From assembly GCA_031216445.1 (NCBI GenBank), contig CM062196.1:25617501-25681500 (forward strand): DNA of 64,000 nt, in the 5' to 3' direction. Shown in pieces: positions 11,052-25,005 of the stretch. How positions within the stretch are numbered: the first letter of the stretch is position 1; each line of letters begins with the position of its first letter. A program made the position numbers and the translations under genes. This DNA is from Lateolabrax maculatus. Taxonomy: Eukaryota > Chordata > Actinopteri > Acropomatiformes > Lateolabracidae. The notes beneath the pieces were generated by a model that saw only the letters and a list, made by a program, of their open reading frames with translations, was not told the DNA's origin and made no database searches.

Positions 11052-14000
11052 GTACTGACCCTTCATCTGAATAGTTTTAGAGCAAGTCACCCACACCCAC
11101 TACACACACCTGTAACACAGCCAGTATGTTCATTACTTACACATTACTGATCCCATGCTGCTGCTGCTCTTGTTCTGAAACAATCCACACAGACAAGGGG
11201 GGGTCCGAACCACGCCGTTAAACCAGCGTCCAGTCTGACGTCCACGGCAACATAATACACACGAACTCAGGGGTCCAGGGACACTACAGTCCAGTCCTCA
11301 GGGCTGCCTGGTCTCCCTCAGCACTGCAGGGGAAGCCCTCCTCTTTTGTGTGCAAGTGAGCCAGAGAGGGAGGGAGACGGAGTGAGAGAGACGGGGGAAT
11401 GTGAATGTGTGTGTTTTGGCCGGGGGGGCTATCCTGGCAGCCTTGTGACCAGCTGAGCGGCTCAATTTTTATCACAGTTTACACAAATATCCTCAACAAT
11501 ACACCCATCAAGCAGCGGGGACTTCCCTTCCCCTCTGCATCCTTCCCTGTTTACTCCCACCTTTCCTTCCTCCCTCCTCCTGCTTCTGTGCCCCCCTTTT
11601 AAAGGCCTCTCTGTTCTGTTTCATTTCATACTCTTAAGAGAGACAGAAATAAAGAATGAAGTGTGACAAAGGCCGTGAGGTCAGATTTGAACCCACAGTT
11701 GGGTTGCTGTAATTTTTCTTGGATCATCGCTTCCACTTGCTGCTTCTCCACCCTTTCTCCTCTCCTTTCCCATCATCGAGTCGCCCATGGGCCCTTAATT
11801 GCCTCCACTTTTTGTTCTGTTTTACTCATCATTTCTTTCCCTTTCACCAGTTTCATGATAACATCCCTCTTTTCCTCTCTTAGTAGCAGCTCCAGTCAGT
11901 GTCTGCACGGGATGTGTTAGTGCTGTGCACTATAAGCATTTTGGATACACATTAACTGTGGCTACATAACCGAGTTGGAAGAAAAAAGACACTTTGAATT
12001 AAAGTGTATCTGTTTAATCAGGTGCACATGAAACAGACGACTGAAAAACAAGGCTGAATGTAACACCTTGTCTACACTGGCCCCGTAGTGAGAGAGTCCT
12101 CTATTAGTACGTGCATTTCCATCCATCAGTTTTTATGCACATTTTCAATTTGTCCATAAAAAAAGACCTGAGTGGGGAAACACTGGAAATGGTAAAAGTT
12201 AAACTCTGCTGAGGTGGAAAAGTTGGTGTATCGATTAAAAACAAAATGCAACAAAGTGTAATGGAAACAGGCTTCATCATGACTGGTGACAAAGTATCTG
12301 ACCTAAACATCACTTAAGCTTCCACTAAAGAGATGAACATCAGATCTGTGTGGAGAGATGAGGAGACTGTAGCATTCCTCAAAGGAATACATGAAAGAAA
12401 TACACATGGATGTATTAAGAAGAACTGGAAACCATGTTCAAAGATGGCGCTCCATTCATTCCTAGGAAAGTTGCTCACCGGGCTTCTTTGAATGATGAGA
12501 TATTCAGTGAATCTTGGGAACATTTTCATCCCTATGTCATACCACTAACCAGGTAAATAATAGCCAAACATATCTGGAGCTTAATCTTAAAATATCTAAA
12601 TCTTGCTCTGGATTCTAAAAGATTTTCTCTTTTTTTCATCCTCTTCTAGATGTCCTTGCTATGTATTTTCTATCATGTTTATGAGGAGGAGTTTGAAATC
12701 ACTTCCAGTTGATCCCCTATTTTTTTCTCAGTGTGGTCTCACAGCCCCGGCTTTCTTCCTTGAGGTTGATGTGCCTCTATATCTCTGCCCCTCCCTCCCA
12801 TCCACTGCTAGTGTCACCATCTAAGCTATTCCACAGGCCAGACAAAGGCTCCCCCTCTTCCCCCAGTTGCCCCCCCCCCCCCCCCCCCACCTCCTTCCAC
12901 CTCTTCCTCCTCTCCCAGAGGCCGATGTTCCCGAAGCAAACATGCGTCAGAGGCCTGCACGGAGAAAATAGAACCTCTTCTTCAATAAATCACCAGTCTG
13001 CGTGGCTTTGTTGTTCAAGCGCAGAGTGTGTGTGCATGTGCAAAGGACGCAGCGAGGATTCACACACAATCACACGCACATATCACGTTCTCTGTCTGAT
13101 CTTCTCACAAGTCGCTGTCTCCAGTTGATCCTCTTACTGTACTCTATTTAGAGACGTTTGTAAGGTTATATATTTAGCCATGCAACTAAAACTACTACAC
13201 CAACAAGACACACACGTACAGAAAGAAGCAGGGAACTCACATAATGAATGTCCAAAACAAACTATATGCAGGGAGTCAGAAATGGGGCTGTAGTTGATCG
13301 GTCAGTATGAATCTAGACACAGCTGTTGTTTAATCAATGTGCACTTTGGTTTCTTGTCACAGCACTAACCATTGATTTTCTCATGTTACATCCAATAATT
13401 GCGGGCTGCCTCGACAGCGATCAAATGTGAAACTGATAGTGTTGGCTGATTGTCCAAGAATAGCAACAGAGTCACAAGGCGACGAGCAAAGGAAGTGGAA
13501 GACAAAGAGGAGATTATTATCCTACATATTTATCCCAGATACAAGCCTGATGTTTAGTTCATTTTTTATTTAAAATAACTGACCTATAGTTGCCCACAGG
13601 CCACAAATGGTGTTCTTTTACATTTCCTTTTGCGTACGGATTCAACAAAAGAGATGCCACATGTTGATCAGAGAGCTTTAGAGGTGTTGGTAGGTGTGTT
13701 TTTTACATTTAGATTCAGCCAGGCTAGTAGTTTTGCACTGCTTCTAGTCTTTATTCTGAGCAAGTCCAACCACGTCCTGACATGAGATTGACTTCAAACT
13801 TCTCATCTTGTGTATTTCCTAGTTGTTCCCAGTGTTGTCAGTGCGTTCCCAATCTGTGATTTAGGCACTCAGCTTGTCTTGGTTGACCACGGAATGATGA
13901 CAAGACATAGTCTGGGAACCAGACGAATCTGCAAGCTCACATTTTATTTGCGATGACTGACAGAGGAGTGCCATTGAGGCATCTTTGTAAACAACTAAGA

Positions 14001-14967
14001 TGGCTGCTGCTGATGTGGAGTGTTCTGTTGTATCGGCTATCACATCTGTATTAAATGGACTGGACGGCAATTTTTCTCTCTAAGAAGAACAAACAACTGT
14101 GCTTAAACTTTATGTTGGTAAGAAATATGTGTTTGCTGAACTTCTGATATGACGAACCATCCGACAGGACGGCGTTTCGTTGCTCTGATCTGTTGTCTCC
14201 GCCGTCGATAACGCCCCATGGGAATTTAATATGAACCTAGAGGTTCCAGACTAATACACATTAGCAAATAAGTCTGACGATGCCAGGCTAGTCAAGACAT
14301 GGGGAAATGACAAAATCAACTAAGAAGCATTATTTCTCAAATTCAGTATATAAATGAAAGGATTTAAAACATCAGTCAGAGGAGCAGGATTCAGCAGCTT
14401 GTTCAGTTACAAAGCTGTCTCTGTATCAATCTATCTATCTAACAACTGTCCTAACTGTGTACTGTAATAATCAGCTGCAGGGAGGAAGCTTCATTACATC
14501 ATTGATTACATCACTGCAGTCCTTGGCTATACATCACCGGGAGTGACCTCTTCCTGTTGGAACCAGTAAGACGCCACAGACTTGAAATAGTGAACCAGGC
14601 CAAACATTTCAAGTCCTTTGGGGACTGATGGCCACACGAGCACATCAGCAAGTAATGATTAACTGAAAATGTCTGCCATCAGTGGATCGTATGCTACTTT
14701 CTGCTCTTTGAATAATTGAGGAGCAGAGCGTTCCCCACCAGTCCCACAGTTAAAGGGAACAGCTGTTGTTTTCTGATCTCTGTTCAGCCACAGTTACTCT
14801 TTTGAACAAGCTGCTTTTGTGCTATCTTCACTGAAGACAAACATCCTGAAGCCTACAGGCTGGTCTAGAGAAACTGGCCACTTACTGTGTCTTCATGCAC
14901 ACTGACAATAATTTAGTCTATTACATAATCAGTTTTCAGGGTTGCTGTATTACAGTAAAATATTTTA
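11052..14967. other. Non-coding stretch
   Basis: Includes pyrimidine-rich parts (11.5-11.9 kb and 12.7-12.9 kb, the latter with the poly-C run). No supported gene. Confidence 0.55.
12870..12888. repeat. Poly-C run
   Basis: 19 consecutive C in a pyrimidine-rich region. Length may be uncertain in assembly. Confidence 0.9.
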
Positions 14968-15008
14968 ATTAGGGTTGCAACTAATAATAATATTCATAGT
15001 CAATCAAA
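14968..15008 (+). repeat. Fragment of the TTAGGGTTGCAACTAAT repeat end
   Basis: About 40 bp matching the terminal part of the repeat family at 56975-57222, immediately upstream of family X copy 2. The other end is missing. Confidence 0.45.
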
Positions 15009-15048
15009 AAAATATTTGGGATTGAATCAAAATAAGTCTCTCTCTCAG

Positions 15049-15178
15049 TGATGTGCTTTGAATAGTTTTTGCACAACAATGGAGCTCTATGACACAGAGG
15101 AAGAAGATATATCAGGCTGTGATACACACACAATACTTGTTAGTAGATACACTCATTGTGGGTTTGGGTCTGTACATG
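15049..15178 (+). repeat. Family X repeat, copy 2 (3' part)
   Basis: Contains only the right-hand blocks, from GATGTGCTTTGAATAGTTTTTG to CAATACTTGTTAGTAGATACA. It lies about 40 bp after a TTAGGGTTGCAACTAAT fragment of another repeat. Confidence 0.65.
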
Positions 15179-17256
15179 GGATGTGTCGGCAAAAGATAAA
15201 AGCCTTTCCCTTTAATTAACAAAAGAGTGTTCAATGATGATGTCTCTACTTTAAAAATTCCTTCATTCAGTCACACTTTCCACCTCTGCAGTCTGCTGAC
15301 TCTGCAACATTGAGTGTAAGGAAAGCACTGGGAATGTGGGAACAGTTTGCAGATTTTTTTATTGAGCAAACTAGAACAACAGCACTGAGGAAGTGGTTCA
15401 TCACAGTCAGGTCGGTTACACACAGCGCACATGTATGCACACATGCCATAAAGCGCAGGGTCAGTTGGTTCAAGTTGACAGCAGAGGAAAAAGGGACTCA
15501 TTCCCAAAGACTCACACTCTATACATTAAATCAGGTGAAAGATATCATGCTCAACTTTTGGCAATGTTACCTACAGCAGCTTCTTAGATACAATACGGTT
15601 CAAAAGTTTAGAATCGCCTGCCACAAAAGTTAGATAATAAATTCTACTCTATAATTTCTGAATGGTCTTTCATGCCTCAAGGTTGTAGAAAGTCCTCTTT
15701 ACTAATAGATGTTATTTTGTATTAGGGGTTTGCAAAAAAAGTAACATTCCGTTCAATCAAACTGACAACTGAAAGGGCAGAAAGAGACAAAGACCCCTCT
15801 GAGCAGCAATTACGTAAGAATATAAGAAATCACCAGTCATTTGGTAAAAGAAACTGGAAGCTTAGCATCAAAATCTGTGCATATTTAAATAATAACAGGC
15901 TCCTGTTTCAGTGTCAAGTGCACAATAATACCTAAAACAAGCTGGAATTAACAGGCATGTTGCTTTAGCAAAGCTATTCTAAAATTTTGAATAGAGATGG
16001 GTTAGTGGAGGGTTAACGCTGTTGGAATTGGATCAGCTGAACATACTATAGACTGACAAATCACAGTTTAAACTTGTTCAGTCTAACCACTGAGGAGACT
16101 GCAGAAGGCCCAAAGATAAAAGGGGTTCCCAACATATTTATAGAGCCCAGTTGCACCGCTGTGGTTCAATAATGGTCTCAGGTTTTCTGGACTGGGAAAC
16201 AAATTCAAAATAAAAGGTATTTGGGTATTCCAAAAAAAAAAAGGTTCCAACAGTATTCTCGCCTATCATGCAGCACTGTGGGGAGCCAAAACTATTTCAA
16301 ATGTAAACAATACATTTGGAGTCTAATTATACTGTTTTTTTTTGTTTTTTTTTATCTATGTTCAAACAGCCATTATTGAAGGAAAAAAGGAAAACATCAA
16401 TATAACAGGTGATTCCAGACCTCTTGAATGGTAGTGTGTACGCTTAGTAACACAATCATCATGGCTGACAGGCAGTGAAAACAAAAGGTGAAAGCATTAA
16501 GAGGTTTACGTGCAGTAACAAGACTGAAAAAACAGATCATTTCATTTACAGTAAACCCAATTTACCAAATAGCTTGAAAACCATCCCTGAGTTTTACTTT
16601 TAAGATAAATTAAGGAATGGTTGTCATGCTATTTGATGAATTTGAAGGGATTTTTGGGGATATTATACACAACTAATTGAATCATTAGTATGATAAATTA
16701 CTGTAACAGTACTTTCAAGGGAAATTATATTAACATGATTATTGTGTTAATAAAAGCTACTTGTCACAATGTATTCTTGAGAAAGAAATTCATCAAATGG
16801 TTGACAGATGATGAAAACAACAAGCGACAGCAGTAAGACATTTCCATGCTGTCGTCACATGAAAAACAATGCAGAAAAACAACATATCTCTATGTTCTTT
16901 CTGATCTGGCCTCAGTCCTCACCACCCTTGTGGACGTGTGAATTATGACTTTTGTATGTCAGGAGCAAAGGCAGAAGTAGCATGACGTTGTTATAAAGCC
17001 ACTTAGGCTTTTAGGGAGGAGGTAGCGATGGATAGGTCTACAACTGACAGTCAATAATTCTTTTAACTATTACCACAACCATTCCCTAAACATAAGCAAG
17101 TTCTTCTTTAACCTTTATAGTTATGTTAAGAAAAATTACAATCTTTCCCTAACCTGAGCCAGCCTAAAACAAGCCTTAACCAAAGTGGAGGCATATCAGA
17201 CAATTATAGCGGATCAATTTTGTAACACTCTGACGCTCATATGTGATTTTTGCCAC
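15179..17256. other. Non-coding flanks of the decayed Tc1-like element
   Basis: Contains the element at 15591-16438. The remainder shows no gene. A 107-codon plus frame at 15310 overlaps the left end of the element and has no motif. Confidence 0.55.
15591..16438 (+). mobile_element. Decayed Tc1-like element, nonautonomous
   Basis: The ends read CAATACGGTTCAAAAGTTTAGAATC (left) and, inverted, CACACTACCATTCAAGAGGTCTGGAATC (right), matching the CACTACCATTCAAAAGTTTGG ends of a well-known fish Tc1 group. TA flanks both sides (15589-15590 and 16439-16440). Inside, at about 16050-16080 and 16160-16190, are short degraded stretches resembling the transposase boxes T-D-[EK]-S-x-F and GGSIMVxGF, broken by frameshifts. 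At 848 bp it is about half the family's length. It belongs to a different family from the intact element at 48-49.6 kb. Confidence 0.75.
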
Positions 17257-17619
17257 CTGACAGGAACTAGCAAAAGGGAACATATTTCTCCAATATTAGC
17301 TTCTCTGCACTGGCTCCCTGTAAAATCCAGAATAGAATTTAAAATCCTCCTCCTCACTTACAAAGCTCTTATTGGTCAGGCACCATCATATCTTAAAGAG
17401 CTGATAGTACCGTATTACCCCAGTAGAGCACTACGCTCACAGAATGCAGGGTTACTTGTGGTACCTGAAGTCTCTAAAAGTAGAATGGGAGCCAGAGCCT
17501 TTAGTTATCAAGCTCCTCTTCTGTGGAACCAGCTCCCAATTTGGGTTCGGGAGGCAGACACCCTCTCTTCATTTAAGAGTATGCTAAAAACGTTCCTTTT
17601 TGATAAAGCCTATAGTTAG
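17257..17619 (+). pseudogene. L2 reverse transcriptase, C-terminal 120 codons only
   Basis: Contains HWLPVKSRIEFK, QAPLLWNQLP and the FLFDKAYS terminus, nearly identical to the intron-1 copy. All catalytic motifs lie upstream of the truncation and are absent. Codons before 17257 in the same open frame belong to flanking DNA. Confidence 0.88.
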
Positions 17620-18232
17620 GGCTGGCTCAGGTGAGTCCTGAACCATCCCTTAGTTATGCTGTTATAGGCTTAGACTGCCGGGGGATTTCCCATGATGCAC
17701 TGAGCTTCTCTCTCCTCCTTTCCCTCTCTATCTGTACGCATTCCTATCCCACTAATACAGGTTACCAACTCCACTTCTTCCTGGTAGTTCTTGTGCTTTC
17801 TGTGCTTTTTCTCCTTCTCACTTTCTGCAGGTGTTTCTGCCTCTGGAGCTGTAGATTCTGGATCTGTGATTGCTGGCTGTCTACTGCCCCCATGTTCCTG
17901 CTCCACACTCACTGCTGCAGTTGTTATTATTATTAGTCTGATTTGTTCTCTCTCCTCCTGTTCTGTCTCCCCTCTCCCCCTCTCTCCTCCCCTTTCAACC
18001 CAACTGGGTCGATGCAGATGGCCGCCCACCCAGAGCCTGGTTCTGCTCGAGGTTTCTACCTGTTAAAAGGGAGTTTTTCCTCGCCACTGTCGCCAAGTGC
18101 TGCTCATGGTGGGAACTGTTGGGTCTCTGTAAATAATATTTTAAAGAGTATGGTCTAGACCTACTCTATGTGAAAAGTGTCTTGAGATAACTTTTGTTAT
18201 GATTTGGCGCTATACAATTAAAATTGACCTGA
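17257..18232 (+). mobile_element. 5'-truncated L2-type LINE, C-terminal fragment plus 3' UTR
   Basis: Homology to the intron-1 L2 copy starts abruptly at 17257 (CTGACAGGAACTAGC), at the codons for the TGTSKREHISP segment. It runs through the reverse transcriptase C-terminus (stop at 17617-17619) and the whole 3' UTR to the GGCGCTATACAATTAAAATTGA tail at about 18232. A typical dead-on-arrival 5'-truncated copy. Confidence 0.9.
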
Positions 18233-18334
18233 CTACACTTGTGTGAACACGTCCACCTATGCAGACATACAAAAACAGAAACAAGTGCATGTCTGCTGTC
18301 CGCACCCTTTAGAGTATATTCTGCTGCAGTCTGC

Positions 18335-18435
18335 AGTTTATCATTTATTTATTTATTTACCAGGGACGGTGCACATTACTCAACATTTCAGTTTTCACAC
18401 CAATGTAAATGTTCCAGAGTTGGCTGATTAGTTAA
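18335..18435. repeat. Possible interspersed repeat fragment, partner of 51965-52085
   Basis: A TTTATTTATTTATTT lead-in followed by CCAGGGACGGTGCACATTAC and GTAAATGTTCCAGAGTTGGCT. See the intron-6 copy. Confidence 0.4.
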
Positions 18436-21400
18436 TTTTCATCAAATTAGTGGCCTAGTGCAGTGGCTCTGCCAATGGGCGGCCAAGGGGTGGCACAGCC
18501 CCACTGATACAATTGCTGCACCCCCCACTGGCCCTCCCTCCTGAGTTGCGAGTGTTGACAGCACTACACTGGCCAGACTACGGGAGGTATATCAGGAGTT
18601 GTTGGAGAATCATGAAGCTTGTCTATTAGATGCAAAAGGCGTCACTTGTGTTTATTTTCATTGGCCAACTGTGTATTGAGTCTCAAGCAGTATTTTAGTG
18701 ACCGAGAATCACCATACAACACAATACAGTCAGAGTGTCAGAGATGAGGTAGTATGATAACTCATGATCGTAAGTTTAGTTTGATTTAAGCCATCTCTTA
18801 AGATTTGTTTTTAAAGGTTGGGTAATTATTGCTCTATCTCAAGTGTCCCAGCAGTGGGTGGCTCTAACTGAGAAGAGTGCCTAAACTTGTTATGTTTGTA
18901 TTGTACATCACAGTGCCCCTTGTTGCCCTGCTGTTACTATCCTTCTGCATTATGAACTGACTCAGTGGGGGAGGTAGATGAGGCAAGCATCTGCAAAAAG
19001 TTTCAAATAAAAAAAATGTACTTTACGTACTACGACTTTACGACAGCTACTTTTCGTCAACACTAAGTGGGCCACCAGCTGACTTGACCTTGGATCGCTT
19101 GAGCTGCCTTGGATTGACCCACATAGAAAATCTGTGCAGTGAGAAAACAAAATGAAAATTGAACGTTCTGTTGTGGCCGAGTGGATCAGTCGCATTGTTC
19201 AGCTGTGTTGTTGTGAGCAGAGCTGGTCAGCTGGCCTCAGTCCAGCTGACAGAAAGAAAGACAAGACGCTTTCCAGGGGATACGGTCACCCACCCCTCTC
19301 CACCACCACCACCACCACCCATCAGAGACAGGAAAAGGAAGCAGAGAGAATGCAGCTCTGACGTCATGACAACAAAGGTTGGGGGCAGGGGGTGCTTTGG
19401 CTAATACCACAAACCCAGAGCAGCTATGAGAAGGTAGCACTTGAGATTACAGTAGGTGTTGATGATGTGAAAATCTTCCTGTAAAATTCTAAATTATTCA
19501 AGGTCAACATCTACCAAATACAATGTTGGCAGTGTGGAAAGGTGATTGTAGTAAAAGTAGTTAATTAATTTGCTTTATTTCCGAGAGATGAGAAAACAGA
19601 CAACAATGTCATGTCTACATTAAGTACAGAGCTGGGTTCAGGATGTGGTTACTGTAGCTAACACACACCTCTGACCCAGTGCAACACTAACTAACTATGA
19701 CCTTTGAGCAGTGAAGAGCGGTTTTATATGATGGACAGAGCTATAGACGACCCAAATCATATTTGATATGATAAATTCATGTTCAAGTTTAGTCATCAAA
19801 ACTATTTTACCAAGAACGTTTTTTACAGGAAGAGAGTTGGACTAAATAATATTATATTAAGAGATACCTGAACAATTAACACAGGGACACGAGATCAGAA
19901 CATTTTCTATTTCATTTTGATTTTAAAGCGCTTTTTTTTTTGTCCTCTGTGGGCAGAGCAACAAGTTGAAAAATGTTATTAAAATATTATAGACATATTA
20001 TCACCATACTAGTTGTTATGCTGAATGTGTTGCCTTTTCAGACGTATAGCAGACACAGAGCAACATTATCAATTGTTTGAGGTCATGTTTCTGGCTACCC
20101 GATGTATGTAAGGGTAATATATAATAATAATGCTCCACCATGTTCACCAGCCATGCACCATCCTTGTCTGTCTACCGTTTGGTGGTGGGCAGGTAGTGTA
20201 CCGTGGGTTTATCAGATCTTGCCTGCTGCTGGAAATTAGGCTAAGAAGAGAAGTGAGACTGAACCAAAAAGGTAAAGTTGCTGGGCTGTAAAACCAAAAC
20301 ATTGAGCTGAGAAGACACAAAAACGCTATTACAGGGGAACTGCAGATTCAAGGATAATTCTCTGTGGGTGTGTCACTTTGAACAACACCTTTAACATTAC
20401 ACATAGTCATTTGATCCATTCTCACTATCAAACTTTTGCAGGTATAACAGACAGTTCGGTCCATGGGATGGTGTCTTGGAAACTCCCTGAGCACATTCAT
20501 GCTTCCCAGAAGGTGAACCCTTTCCAAAATGTCAACTTTACACACACGTAACCTCATAATACAATAATCAGATTGACATGAAATTTACTGATCATGTTTA
20601 TTCTCTGAAGTGAATGGGCTCATTGACCTTGCATTTAGCACAGCCCTCAGGATGAACGTTACATGTTTAACCCAAACGTCTGGTAAAGCTCTATCAGAAA
20701 TATCCTCATCTTTTTGTCTTGTTAACAACGTTAAGTGTTGGTGTGTTCATTATATGTGAAATTTTTCTTGTTGCACCTCTGCTGTTACTGTTAAAGCACA
20801 GAATTCCCTTCATCATGACGTAAGCAGTAGTGTGCAGGAAGGAAATCATATGAAAAAAAAGCTTCTGTCGCAGCTGTGACCTCGGACCTTCCCATTCTTC
20901 ACCTGGCTGTGTGCAGGGACACTAGTTAGTCACCTTTCTTTGTTCCAGGCCACAACACTTCACCCCTGTGTGAATGAGACTGAACATGAAGTCAGCATTT
21001 AGCTCTTCAGTGCCCTTTGTGTCATATGTTTCCTTCCTTGGACAAGAGAATCTTGGCATCTAACTACTGTATTGTCATAACTGAAGCTATTTCAGTCTGT
21101 GACAGGATCTTTTTTGTTGCTTTGTGCAACTACCATCAGAGCACAGGTTCATGTAGTTTAACTGTATACTTGGACAAGTTTAATCTCTGGCTTTTCTGAT
21201 TAGCTAAAGATTTAAGGTTAAGGTTAAAAAAGTCACACTTAAGGATAAGATACACGTGATCCCAGACCTTCTCTACAGACCTGCCCCAGCAACAGCGTTT
21301 CCATTCAGATGAATTGACAGTTTTCTCTTGGGTAACAGCTTTTTACCTGTGTCCTTCAGCTTAATGGGTACCTATCTACTCTGTTTTTCTGCTTCTGTTG

Positions 21401-24400
21401 ATTGCTGGAATGGTTTTAATTCTATACCATATAACATTCCCAGGTAACTCCAGTGCCAAAGTAAACACAGTAATCAAGATGAAAAAGTGCCTAAAGCTGA
21501 GAATGTCAAGCTTTTTCACAGTGCAACCAACCGACCATCAATGCCATCCCTAGAGACGGCAGTAGCGTGGCTACTAAAAATCAGAAATGACAAAGGTAAT
21601 AGCTAAACTTTCCCAAAAATACTACTGAAACAACTCACTATCCGTAAAAAGAGAGTGCTAGAAAGGACAGGACAGATTTGTATTGGTCGCCAGGGACGTC
21701 AAGATGCTGTCTGATACTGCCAACAATGCATCAGAGCAGAGACAGACACTGCTGCTCTGTCGTGTCAACAACAGCTTCTGCACATCTGTGACAAATATGT
21801 TTAGTACTTGAAGCCTTTGAAGCCAACATGTTGTAGCCATTACCAAGACATGTTAATGTTATATCCCGCTGCCGCCCCCTTGTTGCCCCCCTCTCTCGTT
21901 CTCTTTCTCACAGATGTTAAATATGTTCTCCCATGTAACCCAGGTACCTGCAGTGAATTGCTCAGCAAAGTATTTAACTATTTTGGTGAAATATGCAAAG
22001 AAAAAAGTCTCACCATATCAAGTCAGCCCTTTAAGATTTGGCTCCAGTAACATGCCCAGTCAGTTGTGGCTGTCATTCTAATCCTCTTAGCCCCATTACC
22101 AACAGATGACTGAAGTACTCCAAAGCTGCCTTTCCCGTATTTGGTTGTCTATTATTTCATTAAGCCCACCGATCTGTAACAGTACACCAAAAGTAAGAAA
22201 GAAATCGGGTTACTCCATGCAAATTGGAATGCTAGGTGGCAGGTGCTTTTCCATTCCAAACAGGTTAAAGGATAATTCCGTTCTGCTACAATTAAGGTCT
22301 TTTTTTCTTACTTTCTGAAACTATAAAACTGAATCCCTTAATGTTTTACCTTAAAATGTCATTAATTTACCCTACTAATGATCCATTTTATTTTACTTCA
22401 TTTCCTGTACTATTTTGTTATTTTTCTGTTTTGTGTGCCTTGTGTGTTTTTACTACTTAAGTCTTTCATAATCCTCACAGAAAACCATTAAAAACTAGCT
22501 AATACATTATTATTCGTTAATTTATTATTAATGTTAATTAATGTACCGAAAATTTTGGGTGAATGCATTATATATTGGATACTAAGTAATAATCCTTACT
22601 AAAATATAAATTCTTTTGCACCTGAAAATATTTCATACCCCAGCATAAACCAAAATCCCAACCTCAGTAACACCTTAAAGTGGATATTAATGTTTTTTTC
22701 TTGAATTTCAAATGAATGTTTAAATGAAAGGAGAAAGACAAGTAGCCCTGAGAATCTATTTAATTTGATAATTAAAGGCGCTTGAAATGAGGTGTTTTTT
22801 TGTTCGACTTTTTGTTTTCGCATTATATAGTGTAATTGTTCGTCTTTTTTGCCCCATCTGACTTCTTTTCAGTGATGTCTCCATGCTTCCAGATCTAAGC
22901 AATTCATCCAGTGATTACAATGTTAGAATGAATTATAGCAAAATCATAAAAAATTAGAAACCATGTTGTATTAAACCAGAATTATCCTTTAAGCAACATT
23001 GTTCTCCACTCATATACCTTTAAGCAGAGCAATAACCTCCAACTGCACTTGAACGAAGAGTGAAAAAACTCAAATGGGTACAAAGGTTTTATGACAGAAC
23101 AGAGCATGGTCCCTTAAAGATATTTCTGAGAGCTGGAAATTACAGCAGTGTTGATCAGCAGTCCCACTCAGCTTATCTACAACTATGTTACAGTGTCACT
23201 CTACCTTGTGGCAGTCTCAAAGAATCCGGCATTATGTGTAAAAGGATTCTCATTTATACTTCCAGTGTCTAAGAAGAGGAATTTCCCTGCACATTCAAAT
23301 AGATACTGTCCTCCTTTCTACTCTCTCGGTTGCCTGGAGCAACAAAACACGGCAACATTCAGCATCATCCCTCCCTACAGACTGACCTTTTTCACTGGAA
23401 ACTCTGAAGGTCACTCATGGGGTCCCTGTAACACACCCTCCTTTGATAAACCACCAGTTTAGGAGCCTACTGACTGAGTGGGGCTGATGGGTGGAGGGGG
23501 GGTACGGTTCAAAGGAGTTTCAAATTGAACAAGAATATGATTGTCTGCCTGTGCAGCAAGCCCTTATCTGCAGGCCTCAGCACTAATCATCCTGACAGCA
23601 TGCCTCAGTGGGACCGGGGTAGCCATTTTAGATCGGGCATCCATAATGCGGCATGTGCGTTCATGAATTGTGCATGAGGTGTTATGGTAAATTACACATC
23701 CTGCTGCTGCTGTGATGTCATCAACCACCAATGGGAGACCCCGCTGTGAGTAACATTGTCACATGGTCTACAGACAGTGACAAACAGGGGGCGTTTGTGT
23801 GTAGGTGTGGATGTGTGTAGGTGGTGGACAAAAGTATTGATGTGATTATAATAATACTAAAGGAAGAACAGATTTCCTGTAATATACATATATCACATGC
23901 AAACTAAGTTCCATGGAGATTTTACAGCAATACCTGAAAAAAACCAAGTAGAAATCTGTAGAAACCTTGCCATTGAGTACCACTGAGCAGGGTCGTAGCC
24001 AGAATTTTAGAAACAATGAAATCATGAGTCCAAATTCCCCCAGCGCCATCCTTTATAAAGGAGGGCCTTATAGGATCAGATGACTATACGATGTGTCAGT
24101 CACACGACATACACAGAGCTTCCCATGATCAGTCTCCAGTGATTTAACACACAGCGAAGAGAGCTGAGGACCAATTATGTCCCATCATTGGAGCCTTTCG
24201 TTCCTCCTGCTCTGTCTGTTCCGCATGACACTAATGAACTAATGACAATCAGACCACAGGCTGTCTGACAAAGAAAGCCGAGAAAAATAAATCAATAAAT
24301 GGAGGAGGATTTCCATTATCAGGGTACGCATTTAAAGTATTGGGTCATCTGATGTAATAATAGAACCAGTGTCTGAAGCTGTGCTGTGGTCCTGCCAGAA

Positions 24401-24690
24401 GCTGTGTGGCTCAAGCAGGAACAAGTGAGCTCCCTGCTGGTGAACGGACAGCCCTGCTGTTGGGAAGGAAAGTAAAACAGAATCTAAAATCATACGAATA
24501 TTTCACTAGGCGTAAACATCATATAACTTCAGTGAAGGGTTGTAATAATCCGATCACAGAACAAATGACCCTGTCAGACAGGAATGAGATACAATTAATA
24601 ACTTGAAGCTTCTTGAGGAGGAAAGAGAGCAAACTGCATGCTAAGGGGTGACGTGGCTATAGGTTTAGGCTTGGAAACTACTAGGTCCGT
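18436..24690. other. Long gene-poor stretch
   Basis: Mostly AT-rich unique DNA, with a CAC run at 19299-19319. A 30-base acceptor/donor-bounded block at 21914-21943 (CTTTCTCACAG ... CAG|GTACCT) is noted but unsupported. A mixed-composition block at 23560-23740 could be conserved non-coding DNA, which only alignment would show. Confidence 0.5.
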
Positions 24691-25005
24691 TTAGTGGCTG
24701 TTCTGGAGCTTTTGATCATATCACATGATTGTTTTCAGCACATGGTGTTGGTCATGGAGTTGTAGATGTTTGTAAATGTAGAATTTAGTTGTTTGTTTTT
24801 TTTTAGCATCTTTTCCTTTTTTGTTTAGCTGTTCTGAAGCTTTTGACTGCTGTTTTCAAGGTAAAAAATTACCTCATCTTTCTACCAAACATGGGAATGA
24901 GAAGTCATTAAAGTGCTGAGAAAAAAAAGAAGGAAATTTGAACATCTACAATTCCATGCCAACTGAGTGAACTCTGCTGATGAAGATCATGTGAAATGAT
25001 CCAAA
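24691..25005 (+). repeat. Unnamed interspersed repeat, family Y, copy 1
   Basis: Starts with TTAGTGGCTGTTCTGGAGC and TTTGATCATATCACATGAT, repeats TTTAGCTGTTCTGAAGCTTTTGA at about 24826, and ends GCTGATGAAGATCATGTGAAATGATCC, the rough inverse of its start. The right half recurs at 60811. The inverted ends suggest a nonautonomous DNA element, but this is inference. Confidence 0.6.

Noticed and set aside
12709..13128. 139-codon plus frame
   Set aside because: Proline/serine-rich translation of pyrimidine tracts including the 19-C run. No acceptor or donor pattern and no motif.
21914..21943. 30-base block between a strong acceptor and a donor
   Set aside because: Only one such block, no partner exons, and no recognisable peptide; kept only as a note in the stretch description.
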